Assembly (NCBI GenBank): GCA_007695225.1
Contig: REED01000136.1
Span: forward strand, 1 to 64,000
Direction of reading: 5' to 3'
DNA length: 64,000 bases
Source: Gemmatimonadales bacterium
GTDB lineage: Bacteria; Gemmatimonadota; Gemmatimonadetes; Longimicrobiales; Gaopeijiaceae
In this document: positions 34,321 to 44,694 of the stretch, in pieces
How positions within the stretch are numbered: position 1 is the first letter of the stretch
Layout of the letters: each line of letters opens with the position of its first letter
Translations under genes and position numbers: made by a program
The notes under the pieces: model-generated
Seen by the model: only the letters and a program-made list of their open reading frames with translations
Told to the model about the DNA's origin: nothing
Database searches by the model: none

Positions 34321-35723
34321 GCTCCGCCGGGGCCGGGGGGCTTCCCTGGACCGGGTTGAGGGGGCCGCTGACGGGAGATCCGCTGGCGGCCCAACTCTTT
34401 CCCCTGCTTCCCGACCAGGTCCGATGGGGGTTGGACCGGACCGAGCGGCTGCTGGCCCGGGTGGGGAGTCCCCACAAGGGTCTTCCCACCCTCCATGTGG
34501 CGGGCACCAACGGTAAGGGATCGGTGGCCCGGATCTGGGCCGCCATCCTGGAGGAAGCCGGGTTCCGCGTTGGGCTCTATACCTCTCCTCCCCTCCTCTC
34601 CTTCCGGGAACGGATCCTGGTGGACGGCGTTCCCCTCACCGATGAGGAACTGGGGGAGATGGCCGGGGAGCTGCGGTCCCACCTGGTGAAGCTGGCACCG
34701 TCGCCCTTCGAGGCCTTCACCGTCCTCTCCCTGATGGCGTTCCGCCGGATGGAGGTGGACCTGGCGGTGATGGAGGTGGGAATGGGGGGACGCCTGGACG
34801 CCACCAACGTGGTGGAGCCCGTCCTCACCGCCGTCACCAACGTCACCCTGGAGCACCAGGCCATGCTGGGCTCCTCCATCCAGGCCATTGCCAAGGAGAA
34901 GGCGGGGATCCTGAAGTCCGGGGTTCCGGCCTACACCGCAGCCGAGAACCCCGAGGTCCTGCGGGTGCTGACGGAAGAGGCCGCCTCCCATGGCGTGCCC
35001 CTGACCCGTGTCTCCCCCGTGGCGGGGCAGGTGTCGCTGGAGGGGCTCCGATGCGTGGTTCGCACGCGCCGCTGGGGCGACCTCCACCTCGACTCTCCCC
35101 TCCTGGGCCGGCATCAGTTGATGAACATCGCCCTGGCGGTTCGCTCTCTCGAAGCCCTCCCGCCCCGGTTCCTCCCCTCCCGGCGGGCGGTGGAGTCCGG
35201 TGTGGCTCGGGCCCAGGTCCCCGGGCGCCTTCAGTTGGAGGCGGAGCCCCCCCGGACATGGCTTCTGGATGTCGCCCACAACCCTGCCGGAGCCAGCGCC
35301 CTGGTCGAAGCCGTCCGGAGCTTTCCGCTGGCCGAGCCCCGGGTGGGCGTGGTGGGGATCCTGGCGGACAAGGAGTGGCCCCTGATGCTGGAGGTCCTGG
35401 CCGGGGTCATGGACCGGATCCTCCTGGTGGTCCCCCCCTCTGCCCCCGTGGGGCGCCGATGGGATCCCGCCGCCGTCGTCCAGACCCTCCCCGAGGCCGT
35501 GAGGGAACGGGTGGAGCTGTTCGGGGATGGAGTGGGGGAGGTCCCCGCATTGGATCCGGCACTGGAGGCAGCCATGGCCCGGGCGCTGGAGCGGGCCCGA
35601 GCCTTCACCTCCGAGGGCGGAACGGTGGTGGTCACCGGCTCCTTTCCGGTGGTGGGAGACGTTCTCCGGGCGCTGGACCGGATCCCCGCCGAAGCCTTGC
35701 CCCCGTCCGCGGATTCCGGGTAG
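34317..35723 (+). CDS. folC: folylpolyglutamate/dihydrofolate synthase
   Basis: Adds glutamate to (dihydro)folates. The 468-residue product has a Mur-ligase-like P-loop ([15 protein letters not shown]), [53 protein letters not shown] and GILADKEW. It starts at GTG 34317 within the accD stop. The first 25 residues are non-conserved, but the remaining protein has the normal family length. hisS follows after 8 bases. Confidence 0.93.
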   Translation: MSSAGAGGLPWTGLRGPLTGDPLAAQLFPLLPDQVRWGLDRTERLLARVGSPHKGLPTLHVAGTNGKGSVARIWAAILEEAGFRVGLYTSPPLLSFRERILVDGVPLTDEELGEMAGELRSHLVKLAPSPFEAFTVLSLMAFRRMEVDLAVMEVGMGGRLDATNVVEPVLTAVTNVTLEHQAMLGSSIQAIAKEKAGILKSGVPAYTAAENPEVLRVLTEEAASHGVPLTRVSPVAGQVSLEGLRCVVRTRRWGDLHLDSPLLGRHQLMNIALAVRSLEALPPRFLPSRRAVESGVARAQVPGRLQLEAEPPRTWLLDVAHNPAGASALVEAVRSFPLAEPRVGVVGILADKEWPLMLEVLAGVMDRILLVVPPSAPVGRRWDPAAVVQTLPEAVRERVELFGDGVGEVPALDPALEAAMARALERARAFTSEGGTVVVTGSFPVVGDVLRALDRIPAEALPPSADSG

Positions 35724-35731
35724 ATTCGCCT

Positions 35732-37051
35732 ATGTCGAAAGCTCAGAAATTCAAGGCGTTACGGGGATTTCGGGACTTCCCGCCCGAGGACCTCGGACTC
35801 CGGGAGCACCTCTTCACCGTGTGGCGCCGGGTGGCCCGGCGATACGGATTCCAGGAGTACGATGGCCCCCCTCTGGAGGAACTCGCCCTCTATACCGAGA
35901 AGAGTGGGGACGAGATCGTGGGGCAGCTCTACAACTTCCAGGACAAAGGGGGTAGGGAGGTGGCCCTGCGGCCCGAGATGACGCCCTCGCTGGCCCGGAT
36001 CCTGTCGCACCGGAGCCGCTCCCTGCCGAAGCCCATCCGGTGGTACTCCATCCCCCAACTCTTCCGGTACGAGCGGGCCCAGCGGGGCCGACTCCGGGAA
36101 CACTTCCAGTGGAACGTGGACCTGATGGGTGAAGAGGGCGTGGAGGCCGACGCCGAGGTCCTGGCGGTGGCGCTTGACGCCCTCCGGGAACTGGGGCTGG
36201 AGGCCGAGGACATCCGGGCCAGGGTCTCGGATCGGAGGCTCCTGGCCGCACTTCTCCGGAGCGCCGGCGTTCCCGAGGATCGCCTGGTCACTGCCTACAC
36301 CATCGTGGACAAGGTGGAACGGGAGGGACGGGACCGGATCCTGGATCGCCTGGAGAAGGAGGTGGGGCTGGATCGGGAGGCGGGGGAGCAGATCCTCTCC
36401 CTCTTCGATTCCCCGGGGCTGGACGGTGTCCGCGCAGCCTATGGGAGCGACCCCGAGGTTCAGGGGGCCCTCCGGGAGGTGGAGGCCTTCATGACCGTGA
36501 TGGAGGAGCTGGGGCTCGGGGACTTCCTGGAGTTCGATCTCACCATTGTCCGGGGGCTGGCCTACTATACCGGGATCGTCTTCGAGATCTTCGACAGGAA
36601 GGGGGAGTTTCGGGCCATCTGCGGCGGCGGCCGGTATGATGCCCTCCTGGAGCGGGTGGGAGGCGATCCCCTCCCGGCGGTGGGGTTCGGCATGGGGGAT
36701 GTGGTGGTGGGCGAGATCCTCAAGGAGCGGAAGCTGGCTCCGGAATACGCCCGGGAGGTGGACGTCTTCATTGTGTCCATCGGTGACGAACTCCGCCCCC
36801 TGGCCCGACGCCTGGCCCGGAGTCTCCGGGACAGAGGCCGCTCCGTGACCACCCCCCTTCGCTCCCTCTCGGTGAGGAAGCAGTTCCAGGCCGCCTCTGC
36901 CGAAGGGGCCCGGGAGGTCCTGGTCCTGGGACCGGAAGAGCTCGCCCGGGGCGCGGTGGTGGTCCGGACCATGACGGATGGAACGGAGCGGGAGGTCCCC
37001 CTCAGGGAGTTGGCCCCGGAACTCCAGGTCCCCGACCTGGCCGGGGCCTGA
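35732..37051 (+). CDS. hisS: histidine-tRNA ligase
   Basis: Class II aminoacyl-tRNA synthetase. The 439-residue product has the class II motifs and HisRS boxes: LRGFRDFPPED, QLFRYERAQRGRLREHFQWNVD (motif 2), GLAYYTGIVFEIFD (histidine box), GGGRYDALLERVGG and AVGFGMGDV (motif 3). The C-terminal anticodon domain contains TPLRSLSVRKQFQAA. The ATG at 35732 gives the standard N-terminus; the long upstream frame lies in folC in another phase. Confidence 0.95.
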   Translation: MSKAQKFKALRGFRDFPPEDLGLREHLFTVWRRVARRYGFQEYDGPPLEELALYTEKSGDEIVGQLYNFQDKGGREVALRPEMTPSLARILSHRSRSLPKPIRWYSIPQLFRYERAQRGRLREHFQWNVDLMGEEGVEADAEVLAVALDALRELGLEAEDIRARVSDRRLLAALLRSAGVPEDRLVTAYTIVDKVEREGRDRILDRLEKEVGLDREAGEQILSLFDSPGLDGVRAAYGSDPEVQGALREVEAFMTVMEELGLGDFLEFDLTIVRGLAYYTGIVFEIFDRKGEFRAICGGGRYDALLERVGGDPLPAVGFGMGDVVVGEILKERKLAPEYAREVDVFIVSIGDELRPLARRLARSLRDRGRSVTTPLRSLSVRKQFQAASAEGAREVLVLGPEELARGAVVVRTMTDGTEREVPLRELAPELQVPDLAGA

Positions 37052-37055
37052 GACG

Positions 37056-37439
37056 ATGGGTTGGAGGGGGGACGACGCCAATGGTGGAGCCAATGGTGGA
37101 GCCGGGGGTGGAGCCGGAGGCGAGGGGGGTGGTGGGAGGCCCGGGAACGGACCCGAGGACGATCCGTTCAAGGGGACCCGGGAGGAGATGGACAAGGTCA
37201 TCCGCAACCTGGACATGTTGGAGTGGGTGATCCTCTTCCTGGCCACGGGACTGGCCCTGGGGGGAGGCGCGCTGGTGGCCTGGATTCTCAGCGTGGGAAC
37301 CCGGCTCCCCTTCCGCCTGACCTGGGCGGTCCTCTCCGTCCTCCTCCTGGTCATTCCCGCCTTCGTGGTCTTCGGGCGGGAGGCCCGGGAGCGAGGCCGG
37401 GAGCGGAGGAGCCTGCGCTCCCGGGACGACACCACCTGA
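37056..37439 (+). CDS. small two-helix membrane protein, unknown function
   Basis: The 127-residue product starts four bases after hisS. It has a Gly-rich N-terminus (residues 10-30, partly from a 12-bp duplication of AATGGTGGAGCC) and two hydrophobic helices at about 57-79 (WVILFLATGLALGGGALVAWI) and 87-106 (LTWAVLSVLLLVIPAFVVFG). An Arg-rich tail follows. No family is recognised. Tight spacing after hisS and clear membrane topology support it as a real gene. Confidence 0.6.
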   Translation: MGWRGDDANGGANGGAGGGAGGEGGGGRPGNGPEDDPFKGTREEMDKVIRNLDMLEWVILFLATGLALGGGALVAWILSVGTRLPFRLTWAVLSVLLLVIPAFVVFGREARERGRERRSLRSRDDTT

Positions 37440-37547
37440 CGCCTGAGCCTGACCCCCGAACCTGAGCCCCGAGCCCCGGGTCCCTCGAATCCGGAGCCCC
37501 GCGAAGGGGCTCCCCACTCGAATTCAACGAACCGGAAACGGAACCGC

Positions 37548-39008
37548 ATGGCCGACGACAAGGCATTGACCCCCCGCGCCGAAGACTTCAGCGCCTGGTA
37601 CAACGAGGTGGTGCAGCGAGCGGAGCTGGCCGACCACTCCCCCGTCCGGGGAAGCATGGTGATCCGCCCCTGGGGCTACGGGATCTGGGAGCACATGCAG
37701 CGGGCCCTGGACGACATGTTCAAGGCCACGGGACACGAGAACGCCTACTTCCCTCTCCTCATCCCCATGAGCTTCATCGAGAAGGAGAAGGAGCACGTGG
37801 CGGGCTTCAAGCCCGAACTGGCGGTGGTGACCCACGCCGGGGGGAAGGAGCTGGAGGAGCCGCTGGTGATCCGGCCCACCTCGGAGACCATCATCTACTC
37901 CATGTACGCCAAGTGGGTGCAGTCCTACCGGGACCTCCCCGTGCTCATGAACCAGTGGGCCAACGTCATGCGCTGGGAACTCCGGACCCGTCTCTTCCTC
38001 CGGACTTCCGAGTTCCTCTGGCAGGAGGGGCACACGGCCCACGCCACCGACGCCGAGGCCGAGGAGGAGACCCTCCGGATGCTGGGCGTCTACCGGACCT
38101 TCATGGAGGAGTGGATCGCCATGCCGGTGGTGACGGGGCTCAAGTCCGACTCGGAGAAGTTCGCCGGAGCGGTGCGGACCTACACCTGCGAGGCCCTCAT
38201 GCAGGACAACCGGGCCCTGCAGGCCGGGACCTCCCACAACCTGGGCCAGAACTTCTCGAAGCAGTTCGACCTCACCTTCCAGAGTGAGGCGGGGGCGGAG
38301 GAATACGCATGGAATACCTCCTGGGGGGTCTCCACCCGGCTCGTGGGGGGGATGGTCATGACCCACGGCGACGACACCGGGATCGTGGTGCCTCCCCGGC
38401 TGGCCCCCACCCAGGTGGTCATCGTGCCCATCTACCGGAAGGAGCACGAGCGGACCGCGGTGGTGGAGAAGGCCCATGAACTCCGGGCCCGGCTCGCGGA
38501 CGCAGGGGTCCGGGTGAAGGTCGACGACCGGGATCACCTGAATCCCGGCGCCAAGTTCTGGGAGTGGGAGCGAAAGGGGGTGCCCTTCCGCCTGGAGATC
38601 GGCCCGAAGGACCTGGCCAAGGAGCAGGTGGTCCTGGTGAAGCGGGTCACGGGCGAGGGGGAGGACCGTAAGGCCTTCCTCCCCGAGGCCCAGGCGCTGG
38701 CGGAGCTGCCCCAGCGCCTCGAGGACTTCCAGGCCCAGCTCCTGGAGCGGGCCCGGGCCCGGCGGGAGGCCAATTCCCACCGGGGGGTGAAGACCCTCGA
38801 GGAACTGAAGGAGATCCTGGACGGCCCCGGCGGCTTCGTCTATACCGGGTGGAGCGGCGACCCGGCGGTGGAGGAGCGGGTCAAAGAGGAGACGAAGGCG
38901 ACCCTTCGCTGCATTCCCGGCCCCGATTTCCGCTCTCCCAACGCCCCGGAGCGGTGCATTGGTGGAGGGGACAGCACGATGGAGGTGGTGTGGGCGAAGG
39001 CGTACTGA
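37548..39008 (+). CDS. proS: proline-tRNA ligase, type without editing domain
   Basis: Class II synthetase for prolyl-tRNA. The 486-residue product begins with DFSAWYNEVVQRAELADHSP and has GSMVIRPWGYGIWE, LLIPMSFIEKEKEHVAGF, VIRPTSETIIYSMYAKWVQSYRDLP, RWELRTRLFLRTSEFLWQEGHTAHA and GTSHNLGQNFSKQFD. It ends in EVVWAKAY. This is the archaeal/eukaryote-type ProRS (type 3), which lacks the large insertion domain that hydrolyses Ala-tRNA(Pro) in the E. coli enzyme. Mischarged Ala-tRNA(Pro) would have to be cleared by a separate protein, not seen in this window. lysA starts two bases after the stop. Confidence 0.95.
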   Translation: MADDKALTPRAEDFSAWYNEVVQRAELADHSPVRGSMVIRPWGYGIWEHMQRALDDMFKATGHENAYFPLLIPMSFIEKEKEHVAGFKPELAVVTHAGGKELEEPLVIRPTSETIIYSMYAKWVQSYRDLPVLMNQWANVMRWELRTRLFLRTSEFLWQEGHTAHATDAEAEEETLRMLGVYRTFMEEWIAMPVVTGLKSDSEKFAGAVRTYTCEALMQDNRALQAGTSHNLGQNFSKQFDLTFQSEAGAEEYAWNTSWGVSTRLVGGMVMTHGDDTGIVVPPRLAPTQVVIVPIYRKEHERTAVVEKAHELRARLADAGVRVKVDDRDHLNPGAKFWEWERKGVPFRLEIGPKDLAKEQVVLVKRVTGEGEDRKAFLPEAQALAELPQRLEDFQAQLLERARARREANSHRGVKTLEELKEILDGPGGFVYTGWSGDPAVEERVKEETKATLRCIPGPDFRSPNAPERCIGGGDSTMEVVWAKAY

Positions 39009-39010
39009 GG

Positions 39011-40354
39011 ATGGCGGTGGCCCCTGCGCCCCCTTCGGGGGATCCGGTCCTAACCCCTGGGGGCGCCCCTGGGGGCGACGAGGGTCGGCCCCCGGGTTTC
39101 CCCCGCCGCCACGGGGTTCTCCACTGTCGAACCCACGACCTGGAGGAGCTGGCGGAGCGCTTCGGCACGCCCCTGTACGTCTATGACGGCGACGGCATCC
39201 GGGAGCGGGTTCAGGCTTTCCAGGCGGCCTTCCGGGAGTTGGACTTCCTCCTGGCCTACTCGGTGAAGGCCAACGGAAACCTGGCAGTGCTGAACCGGAT
39301 CGGCGCCCTGGGTGGAGGCGCCGATATCGTCTCCCTGGGCGAGCTTCACCGGGCCCTCCAGGCGGGGATCCCGGCCGAGCGGATCGTCTTCGCCGGGGTG
39401 GGGAAGACGGTGGAGGAGATGGAGGGTGCCCTCCGAGCGGGGATCCTGGCCTTCCACGTGGAGAGCGAGGGGGAGCTGGACTCCCTGGAGCGGGTGGCGG
39501 CGGAGGAGGGACGTCCGGCCCCGGTGGGGATCCGGGTGAACCCCGACATCCTGGTGAACACGCCCCACGAGTACACCCGGACGGGCCATGCCGCCTCCAA
39601 GTTCGGAGTGGCGGTGGAAGATGCGATTCGCCTCTACCGCCGGGCCCACGCCTCCCCCCACCTGGAGGTCCGGGGGGTGGATGTCCACATCGGCTCCCAG
39701 ATCCTGGACGTGGAGCCCTACCTTGAGGCGCTGGACGCCGTCCTTGCCATGGTGGACCGCCTGGCCTCCGAGGGGATCGGGATGGGCTACCTGGACCTGG
39801 GAGGCGGGTTCGGTGTGGCGTACGGGGGAGAGGAGGGACTTCCCCTGCAGGAGCTGGCCAGGGAGGTGGTGGGGCGGCTCCGGGGCCGGGGCCTGCGCCT
39901 CCTGGTGGAACCGGGACGTTCGGTGGTGGGTGAGGCCGGGGTCCTCCTCACCCGCGTCCTCCACACCAAGGTGGCCGGGGGGAAGACCTTCGTCATCACC
40001 GATGGGGGGATGACCGAACTCCTCCGTCCCTCCCATTATGGGGGATGGCACTTCATCACCCCGGTGCGCACCAGGGAAGGGGCGCCGGTGGGTCCGGTGG
40101 ACGTGGTGGGACCGGTCTGCGAGAGCGGGGACTTCCTGGCCCTGAACCGGGAGCTCCCCCTTCCCCTGAGCGGCGACCTCCTGGCGGTGGCCACTGCCGG
40201 CGCGTACGGCTTCAGCATGGCCTCCAACTACAACGCCCGCCGCCGTCCCGCCGAGGTGCTGGTGGAGGGGGACGCGGTCCACCTGGTGCGACACCGGGAG
40301 ACGCTGGACGACCTGATCCGGGGCGAGGAGATTCCTCCCCCGGCCACCCTGTGA
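39011..40354 (+). CDS. lysA: diaminopimelate decarboxylase
   Basis: PLP enzyme making L-lysine from meso-diaminopimelate, the last step of the pathway that also supplies peptidoglycan. The 447-residue protein contains the PLP lysine in [49 protein letters not shown] and the substrate-binding [11 protein letters not shown]. The first 30 residues are Pro/Gly-rich and not conserved. The start is fixed by being two bases after proS. The product is close enough to the family that other PLP decarboxylases are unlikely. Confidence 0.94.
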   Translation: MAVAPAPPSGDPVLTPGGAPGGDEGRPPGFPRRHGVLHCRTHDLEELAERFGTPLYVYDGDGIRERVQAFQAAFRELDFLLAYSVKANGNLAVLNRIGALGGGADIVSLGELHRALQAGIPAERIVFAGVGKTVEEMEGALRAGILAFHVESEGELDSLERVAAEEGRPAPVGIRVNPDILVNTPHEYTRTGHAASKFGVAVEDAIRLYRRAHASPHLEVRGVDVHIGSQILDVEPYLEALDAVLAMVDRLASEGIGMGYLDLGGGFGVAYGGEEGLPLQELAREVVGRLRGRGLRLLVEPGRSVVGEAGVLLTRVLHTKVAGGKTFVITDGGMTELLRPSHYGGWHFITPVRTREGAPVGPVDVVGPVCESGDFLALNRELPLPLSGDLLAVATAGAYGFSMASNYNARRRPAEVLVEGDAVHLVRHRETLDDLIRGEEIPPPATL

Positions 40355-40364
40355 CCCCGTCATC

Positions 40365-41921
40365 ATGACCGATACCCAGATCCACGACCGCATCCTCATC
40401 CTGGACTACGGCTCCCAGTACACCCAGCTCATTGCCCGGCGCATCCGGGAGGAGCGGGTCTTCTGCGAGATCCATCCCCCGACCCGTTCCCTGGAATGGA
40501 TCCGGGAGTGGAAGCCCCGGGGGATCGTCCTGTCGGGAGGTCCCGCCTCGGTCTACGACGCCGACGTCCCGTCCCTGGATCCGGCGCTCCTGGCCGAGGG
40601 GATCCCCATCCTGGGGATCTGCTACGGGATGCAGCTCATCGCCCGCCTGGAGGGTGGCGCCGTACAGAACGGCCAGCGGGAGTATGGGAGGGCGGAACTC
40701 AGGGTGGCTGCGCCGGGGAAGCTCTTCGAGGGCTTCGATCCCGCCGAGCCCACCCGGGTCTGGTGCTCCCATGGCGACCACGTGGACGAGCCTCCCCCCG
40801 GATACCGGGCCCTGGCCTCGACCGCCACCCTGCCGGTGGCCGCCTTCGGTGCGGAGGACCGGGAGATCTACGGGGTCCAGTTCCACCCCGAAGTGGCCCA
40901 CACCGTCCGTGGAGAGGAAATTCTTTCCAACTTCCTCTTCAGAATTGCCGGGTGCCATCCCACCTGGACCCCCGGCGCCTTCGTGGATGAGTCGGTGGAA
41001 CGGATCCGGGAGACGGCGGGCGAGGCCCAGGTGATCTGCGGTCTCTCCGGCGGGGTGGACTCCTCGGTGGCGGCGGTCCTGGTCCACCGGGCCATCGGGG
41101 ATCGCCTCACCTGCATCTTCGTGGACAACGGCCTCCTCCGGAAGAACGAGCGGGAGAGCGTGGAGCGGACCTTCCGTCGGCACCTGGGAATCAAGCTGGT
41201 GGTGGTGGACGCCCGGGCGGAGTTCCTGAAGGCCCTGGAGGGGATCGTGGACCCGGAGCTCAAGCGAAAGGCCATCGGCAACACCTTCATCCGGGTCTTC
41301 GAGCAGACGGCGAAGGACGAGGGGACCGACGCCCGCTTCCTGGTCCAGGGGACGCTCTACCCGGACGTCATCGAGTCCGTCTCCACCGGAGGGCCGTCGG
41401 TGACCATCAAGACCCACCACAACGTGGGTGGGCTTCCCGAGGACATGCCTTTCGCCCTCATCGAGCCCCTCCGGGAGCTCTTCAAGGACGAGGTTCGGAA
41501 TGTGGGGCGGGAGCTGGGCCTTCCCGAGGAATTCGTGGGACGGCATCCCTTCCCCGGTCCGGGACTGGGGATCCGGGTTCTGGGAGAGGTGAACGAGGAA
41601 CGGCTCGCCGTGCTCCGGGAGGCCGACGCCATCTACCTGGAGGAGATCCGGGAGGCCGGGCTCTACGACGAGATCTGGCAGGCCTTCGCCGTCCTCCTTC
41701 CGGTGCGGTCCGTGGGGGTGATGGGGGACGGAAGGACCTACGAGAACGTTGTGGCGCTCCGGGCGGTGACCTCAAGGGACGGGATGACCGCCGACTGGTA
41801 TCCCTTCCCCCATGACATTCTGGGCCGAATTTCCACCCGGATCATCAACGAGGTGAAGGGGGTCAACCGGGTAACGTACGATATTTCCTCCAAACCGCCC
41901 GCCACCATCGAGTGGGAGTAG
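40365..41921 (+). CDS. guaA: GMP synthase (glutamine-hydrolysing)
   Basis: Converts XMP to GMP with glutamine and ATP. The 518-residue protein has an N-terminal class I amidotransferase domain with nucleophile Cys in [11 protein letters not shown] and the catalytic His-x-Glu in [11 protein letters not shown]. The ATP-pyrophosphatase domain has the P-loop [14 protein letters not shown], and the dimerisation domain contains [11 protein letters not shown] and ends in TIEWE. It follows lysA by 10 bases and closes the proS-lysA-guaA unit. Confidence 0.97.
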   Translation: MTDTQIHDRILILDYGSQYTQLIARRIREERVFCEIHPPTRSLEWIREWKPRGIVLSGGPASVYDADVPSLDPALLAEGIPILGICYGMQLIARLEGGAVQNGQREYGRAELRVAAPGKLFEGFDPAEPTRVWCSHGDHVDEPPPGYRALASTATLPVAAFGAEDREIYGVQFHPEVAHTVRGEEILSNFLFRIAGCHPTWTPGAFVDESVERIRETAGEAQVICGLSGGVDSSVAAVLVHRAIGDRLTCIFVDNGLLRKNERESVERTFRRHLGIKLVVVDARAEFLKALEGIVDPELKRKAIGNTFIRVFEQTAKDEGTDARFLVQGTLYPDVIESVSTGGPSVTIKTHHNVGGLPEDMPFALIEPLRELFKDEVRNVGRELGLPEEFVGRHPFPGPGLGIRVLGEVNEERLAVLREADAIYLEEIREAGLYDEIWQAFAVLLPVRSVGVMGDGRTYENVVALRAVTSRDGMTADWYPFPHDILGRISTRIINEVKGVNRVTYDISSKPPATIEWE

Positions 41922-41934
41922 GCCGGAGGGTAGA

Positions 41935-41950
41935 GGCGCGACGTCGCGCC
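41935..41950. other. 16-bp perfect palindrome after guaA
   Basis: GGCGCGACGTCGCGCC is self-complementary. It could form a 6-bp stem with an ACGT loop in RNA or be a dimeric protein site; no T-run follows, so a classical terminator is not supported. Confidence 0.5.
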
Positions 41951-42057
41951 GCGAGGAGACTGGCACTTTGTTTGCAAGAACGGGTGAGTCTGCGGGCCCC
42001 GCTTGGGCCGGCGAGACCGAATCCCGACCACAGGTCACAGCCAAGGAGAGGTGCGGC

Positions 42058-42693
42058 ATGAAGAAGGTGATGATGGGACTGATGGCGGGCATTCTGCTCT
42101 TTTCCGTCTCGACCCAGGAGGCCCGGGCCCAGGTGGCCTGGGACAGTCCGTTCTTCGTGGCACCCGCCTCCCCGGCAGGATGGGGCATCTACCTGGTCGA
42201 CGCGGCCAAACGGGGTGGGATCGGAGTCATGACCACCTGGCGGCCATCCGACGCCCCGGGAGGGCTGGGGTTCCGGATCGGACTGGCGGAGGACCGGGGG
42301 GATGATCTATCGGTGTTCGGGGGCCTGGATATCTCAGGCTACCTCCTCCGGACCTCCAACGAGGTCCCGGTGAACGTGGCGTGGGTCGCGGGAGCTGGAT
42401 TGGGGATCGGAAACGCCGCCCTTCTCTCCTTCCCCTTCGGGGTCTCGGTGGGGAGGGACTTCCAGGCCGACGGTGTCTGGTTCAATCCCTACATCACTCC
42501 CCGGGTGGTCCTGGATGCCTGGATGGGGAGCGATCGTCCCGGGCGAAGGGATGGTGGCAGCAGCCTGGACCTGGGGCTCGCCGTGGATCTGGGAATGGAC
42601 GTCTCCTTCGATCCGGGGTGGGCCATTCGGTTCGCCGGGACCCTGGGGGATCGGGGAGCGCTGGGGATCGGGGTGAGCTTCCGGGTCTTCTGA
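42058..42693 (+). CDS. probable outer-membrane beta-barrel protein
   Basis: The 211-residue product has a signal peptide (KKVMMGLMAGILLFSVSTQEARA, cut after ARA). The mature part alternates short Gly/aromatic strands (WGIYLVDAA, GGLGFRIGLAE, GYLLRTS, NVAWVAGAGLGIG, GVSVGRDF, WFNPYITPRVVL, SSLDLGLAVDLGMDV, AIRFAGTLG). It ends in GIGVSFRVF, a terminal Phe as in barrels folded by the BAM complex. AAGGAGAG lies a few bases before the ATG. It stands alone between guaA and convergent genes. The function (porin, adhesin or other) cannot be told. Confidence 0.7.
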   Translation: MKKVMMGLMAGILLFSVSTQEARAQVAWDSPFFVAPASPAGWGIYLVDAAKRGGIGVMTTWRPSDAPGGLGFRIGLAEDRGDDLSVFGGLDISGYLLRTSNEVPVNVAWVAGAGLGIGNAALLSFPFGVSVGRDFQADGVWFNPYITPRVVLDAWMGSDRPGRRDGGSSLDLGLAVDLGMDVSFDPGWAIRFAGTLGDRGALGIGVSFRVF

Positions 42694-42751
42694 GCCCGGG
42701 GGCGACGGGGGCGACCCGGCGGTTCGAAGGCGGCGCTGGGGTCCGGGGCGA

Positions 42752-43954
42752 CTACTCCGCTTCGAGGATGAGGCACTTGAGGTAGGCGGTCTCCGGACAG
42801 CTCGGGTCCACCGGGTGGTCCGGGGGCTGCCCCCGGCTTTCCAGGAGGCGAAGCCGCCGTCCGGTCCGCTCCGACACCCCGGCCAGGACCTGGAGGAACT
42901 CGTCCCGGCTCACCCGCCCAGTGCAGGAACAGGTCACCAGGATCCCTCCCGGCTCCAGGATGCGGAGGGCCCCCTCGTTCAGCCGAGCGTATCCCCGGAG
43001 GGCCCCTGCCACCCCACGCCGCGAACGGGCGAAGCGGGGTGGATCCAGCACCACCAGGTCGTAGCGCCGTCCGGCCTCCGCCTCTCCCTCCAACCACCGG
43101 AAGGCGTCGGACTTCGCCCAGCTGACCCGGTCCTCCACCTCGTTGAGGCGGGCGTTCTCCCGGGCCAGTTCCAGGGTCGAGGCGGAGACATCCACCCCCA
43201 CCACCGACCGGGCCCCGGCCCGGGCCAGGTGGAGGCCGAAGCCTCCGGTGTAGCAGCAGACGTCGGCCACCCGCCGCCCTTCTCCCCACGCGGCCACGCG
43301 CCGCCGGTTCTCCCGCTGGTCCAGGTAGAAGCCCGTCTTCTGTCCGGTCCGGAGATCCGCCTGGAACCGGAGATCCCCGTCGGGAAGCAGCACCGGGCCC
43401 TCCGGCGCCTTCCCCCGGAGGAGGTGGTCCCGGATCTCCAGTCCCTCCTCTTCCCCGATTCCCTTCTCCGTCCGGAGGAGGATCCCCTCCGGGCGTTCCG
43501 CCTCCTCCAGGAGGTCCAGGAGGTGGGGGAGGCGGCGATGGAGGGCTAGGCTCGTGACCTGCACCACCAGCCATCGGTCGTACCGGTCGACGGTGAGGCC
43601 GGAGAGGCCGTCGGCCTCGGAGAAGACCAGGCGGGCGGGGAGGGGGCGGGCAAGGCCGGGGATCCGGTCTCGGACCGCCAGCGCGCGCTCCACCCGTTCG
43701 GACCAGAAGCTCTCATCCAGAGACGTCCCCGGGTCCCAGGCATAGAGGCGGACCCGGATCTGGCTTCGCCCGTTGAACAATCCCCGGGCGAGAGGGGTTC
43801 CGCCGGCATCCACCACCAGCACCTCGTCCCCGTCGGAGACCGATCCCTCCACCCGATGGATGGAGCCGGAGAAGAGCCAGGGGTGCCGCCCCTCCAGGGG
43901 GCGGGCGCGCCCCTTCCGGAGGATCACCCGGGGAAGGGGATGGGCCCCGCTCAT
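42752..43954 (-). CDS. rlmI: RlmI-like 23S rRNA cytosine methyltransferase with PUA domain
   Basis: SAM-dependent RNA methyltransferase. The 400-residue protein has an N-terminal PUA domain (VILRKGRARPLEGRHPWLFSG and PLARGLFNGRSQIRVRL), the EEHD-like middle segment (LVFSEADGLSGLTVDRY) and a Rossmann domain. The last contains VADVCCYTGGFGLHLARAGA (SAM loop), LDPPRFARSR (motif IV) and VTCSCTGRVS. This is the RlmI/YccW family, which makes m5C in 23S rRNA; the exact target site is inferred from the family. The ATG at 43954 overlaps the preceding lipoprotein gene stop by four bases. Confidence 0.87.
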   Translation of the reverse strand: MSGAHPLPRVILRKGRARPLEGRHPWLFSGSIHRVEGSVSDGDEVLVVDAGGTPLARGLFNGRSQIRVRLYAWDPGTSLDESFWSERVERALAVRDRIPGLARPLPARLVFSEADGLSGLTVDRYDRWLVVQVTSLALHRRLPHLLDLLEEAERPEGILLRTEKGIGEEEGLEIRDHLLRGKAPEGPVLLPDGDLRFQADLRTGQKTGFYLDQRENRRRVAAWGEGRRVADVCCYTGGFGLHLARAGARSVVGVDVSASTLELARENARLNEVEDRVSWAKSDAFRWLEGEAEAGRRYDLVVLDPPRFARSRRGVAGALRGYARLNEGALRILEPGGILVTCSCTGRVSRDEFLQVLAGVSERTGRRLRLLESRGQPPDHPVDPSCPETAYLKCLILEAE

Positions 43955-44466
43955 TCCTCCGGGCCCGGGTCCGGGGGAATCCCCGGGCCTGATCCCGGCT
44001 CGGGAGCGGGGAGGTCCGGAACCGCGTCCCGGGGAAGGATTCCCTCCTCCACCAGATCCTCCGCCTCCGGGGCGTCGTCCTGGAGTGACTCCACGTCCCG
44101 ACCGGTGAGTCGAGCCTCCACCCGGGTCCAGACCCGGTTCATGTAGGGGACGTCGGTGCCGTGGACCTCCACGAATTCCAGAAGGTCCTCCGGGGTCCGG
44201 CTCCGGATCGCCAGGATGGAGTCCCGCTCCTCTACCGGAAGCCGACGCATCTCCCAGTGGGCGGCCGCCCGGCGGAGTTCCACCATGGTCTCCACGAAGG
44301 CTTCCTCGGAGATGGTCTCCCCCTCGCCGGGGCCTGGAAACCCGGGGTCGCACGCCACAGGCGCCAGGACCAGGAGGGCCAGGCCCCAGGCGAACCCGGT
44401 CCGGCTCCGGAGCCGGGACGTGGGGGAGCCTGGGGCGGGAAAGGTCCGAAGGCGGGGTGCGGGCAT
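43951..44466 (-). CDS. DUF4296-like putative lipoprotein
   Basis: The 171-residue product has a hydrophobic segment ending in LALLVLAPVACDP, a possible lipobox with Cys39 as lipidation site, although the -3 residue is Pro. The mature part reads ISEEAFVETMVELRRAA and then LLEFVEVHGTDVPYMNRVWTRVEARL, which follows the pattern of DUF4296 lipoproteins of Bacteroidota, of unknown role. The tail is Pro/Glu-rich. It is translationally coupled to the rlmI-like gene and divergent from the M14 peptidase gene. Confidence 0.6.
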   Translation of the reverse strand: MPAPRLRTFPAPGSPTSRLRSRTGFAWGLALLVLAPVACDPGFPGPGEGETISEEAFVETMVELRRAAAHWEMRRLPVEERDSILAIRSRTPEDLLEFVEVHGTDVPYMNRVWTRVEARLTGRDVESLQDDAPEAEDLVEEGILPRDAVPDLPAPEPGSGPGIPPDPGPEE

Positions 44467-44694
44467 GGATGCGACACGTGGGATGAGGATGGAATCGGCC
44501 GGAAGCTGGAATCGGCGGAGGAAGGGGTCAAGGGCCGGGCCGGAGCTGGGGCCGGCTTCAAGCCAGATTCGGACGGACCACCGGCCAACTTCCGGCCAAC
44601 CTCGAAAAAGGCGCCCGGATGGTTGCTCCCTCTCGCAGGCTGCAGGTACCTTTTTTCCCTACTTCGTTTCACCCCCTCGGCTCCCGACAGATCC

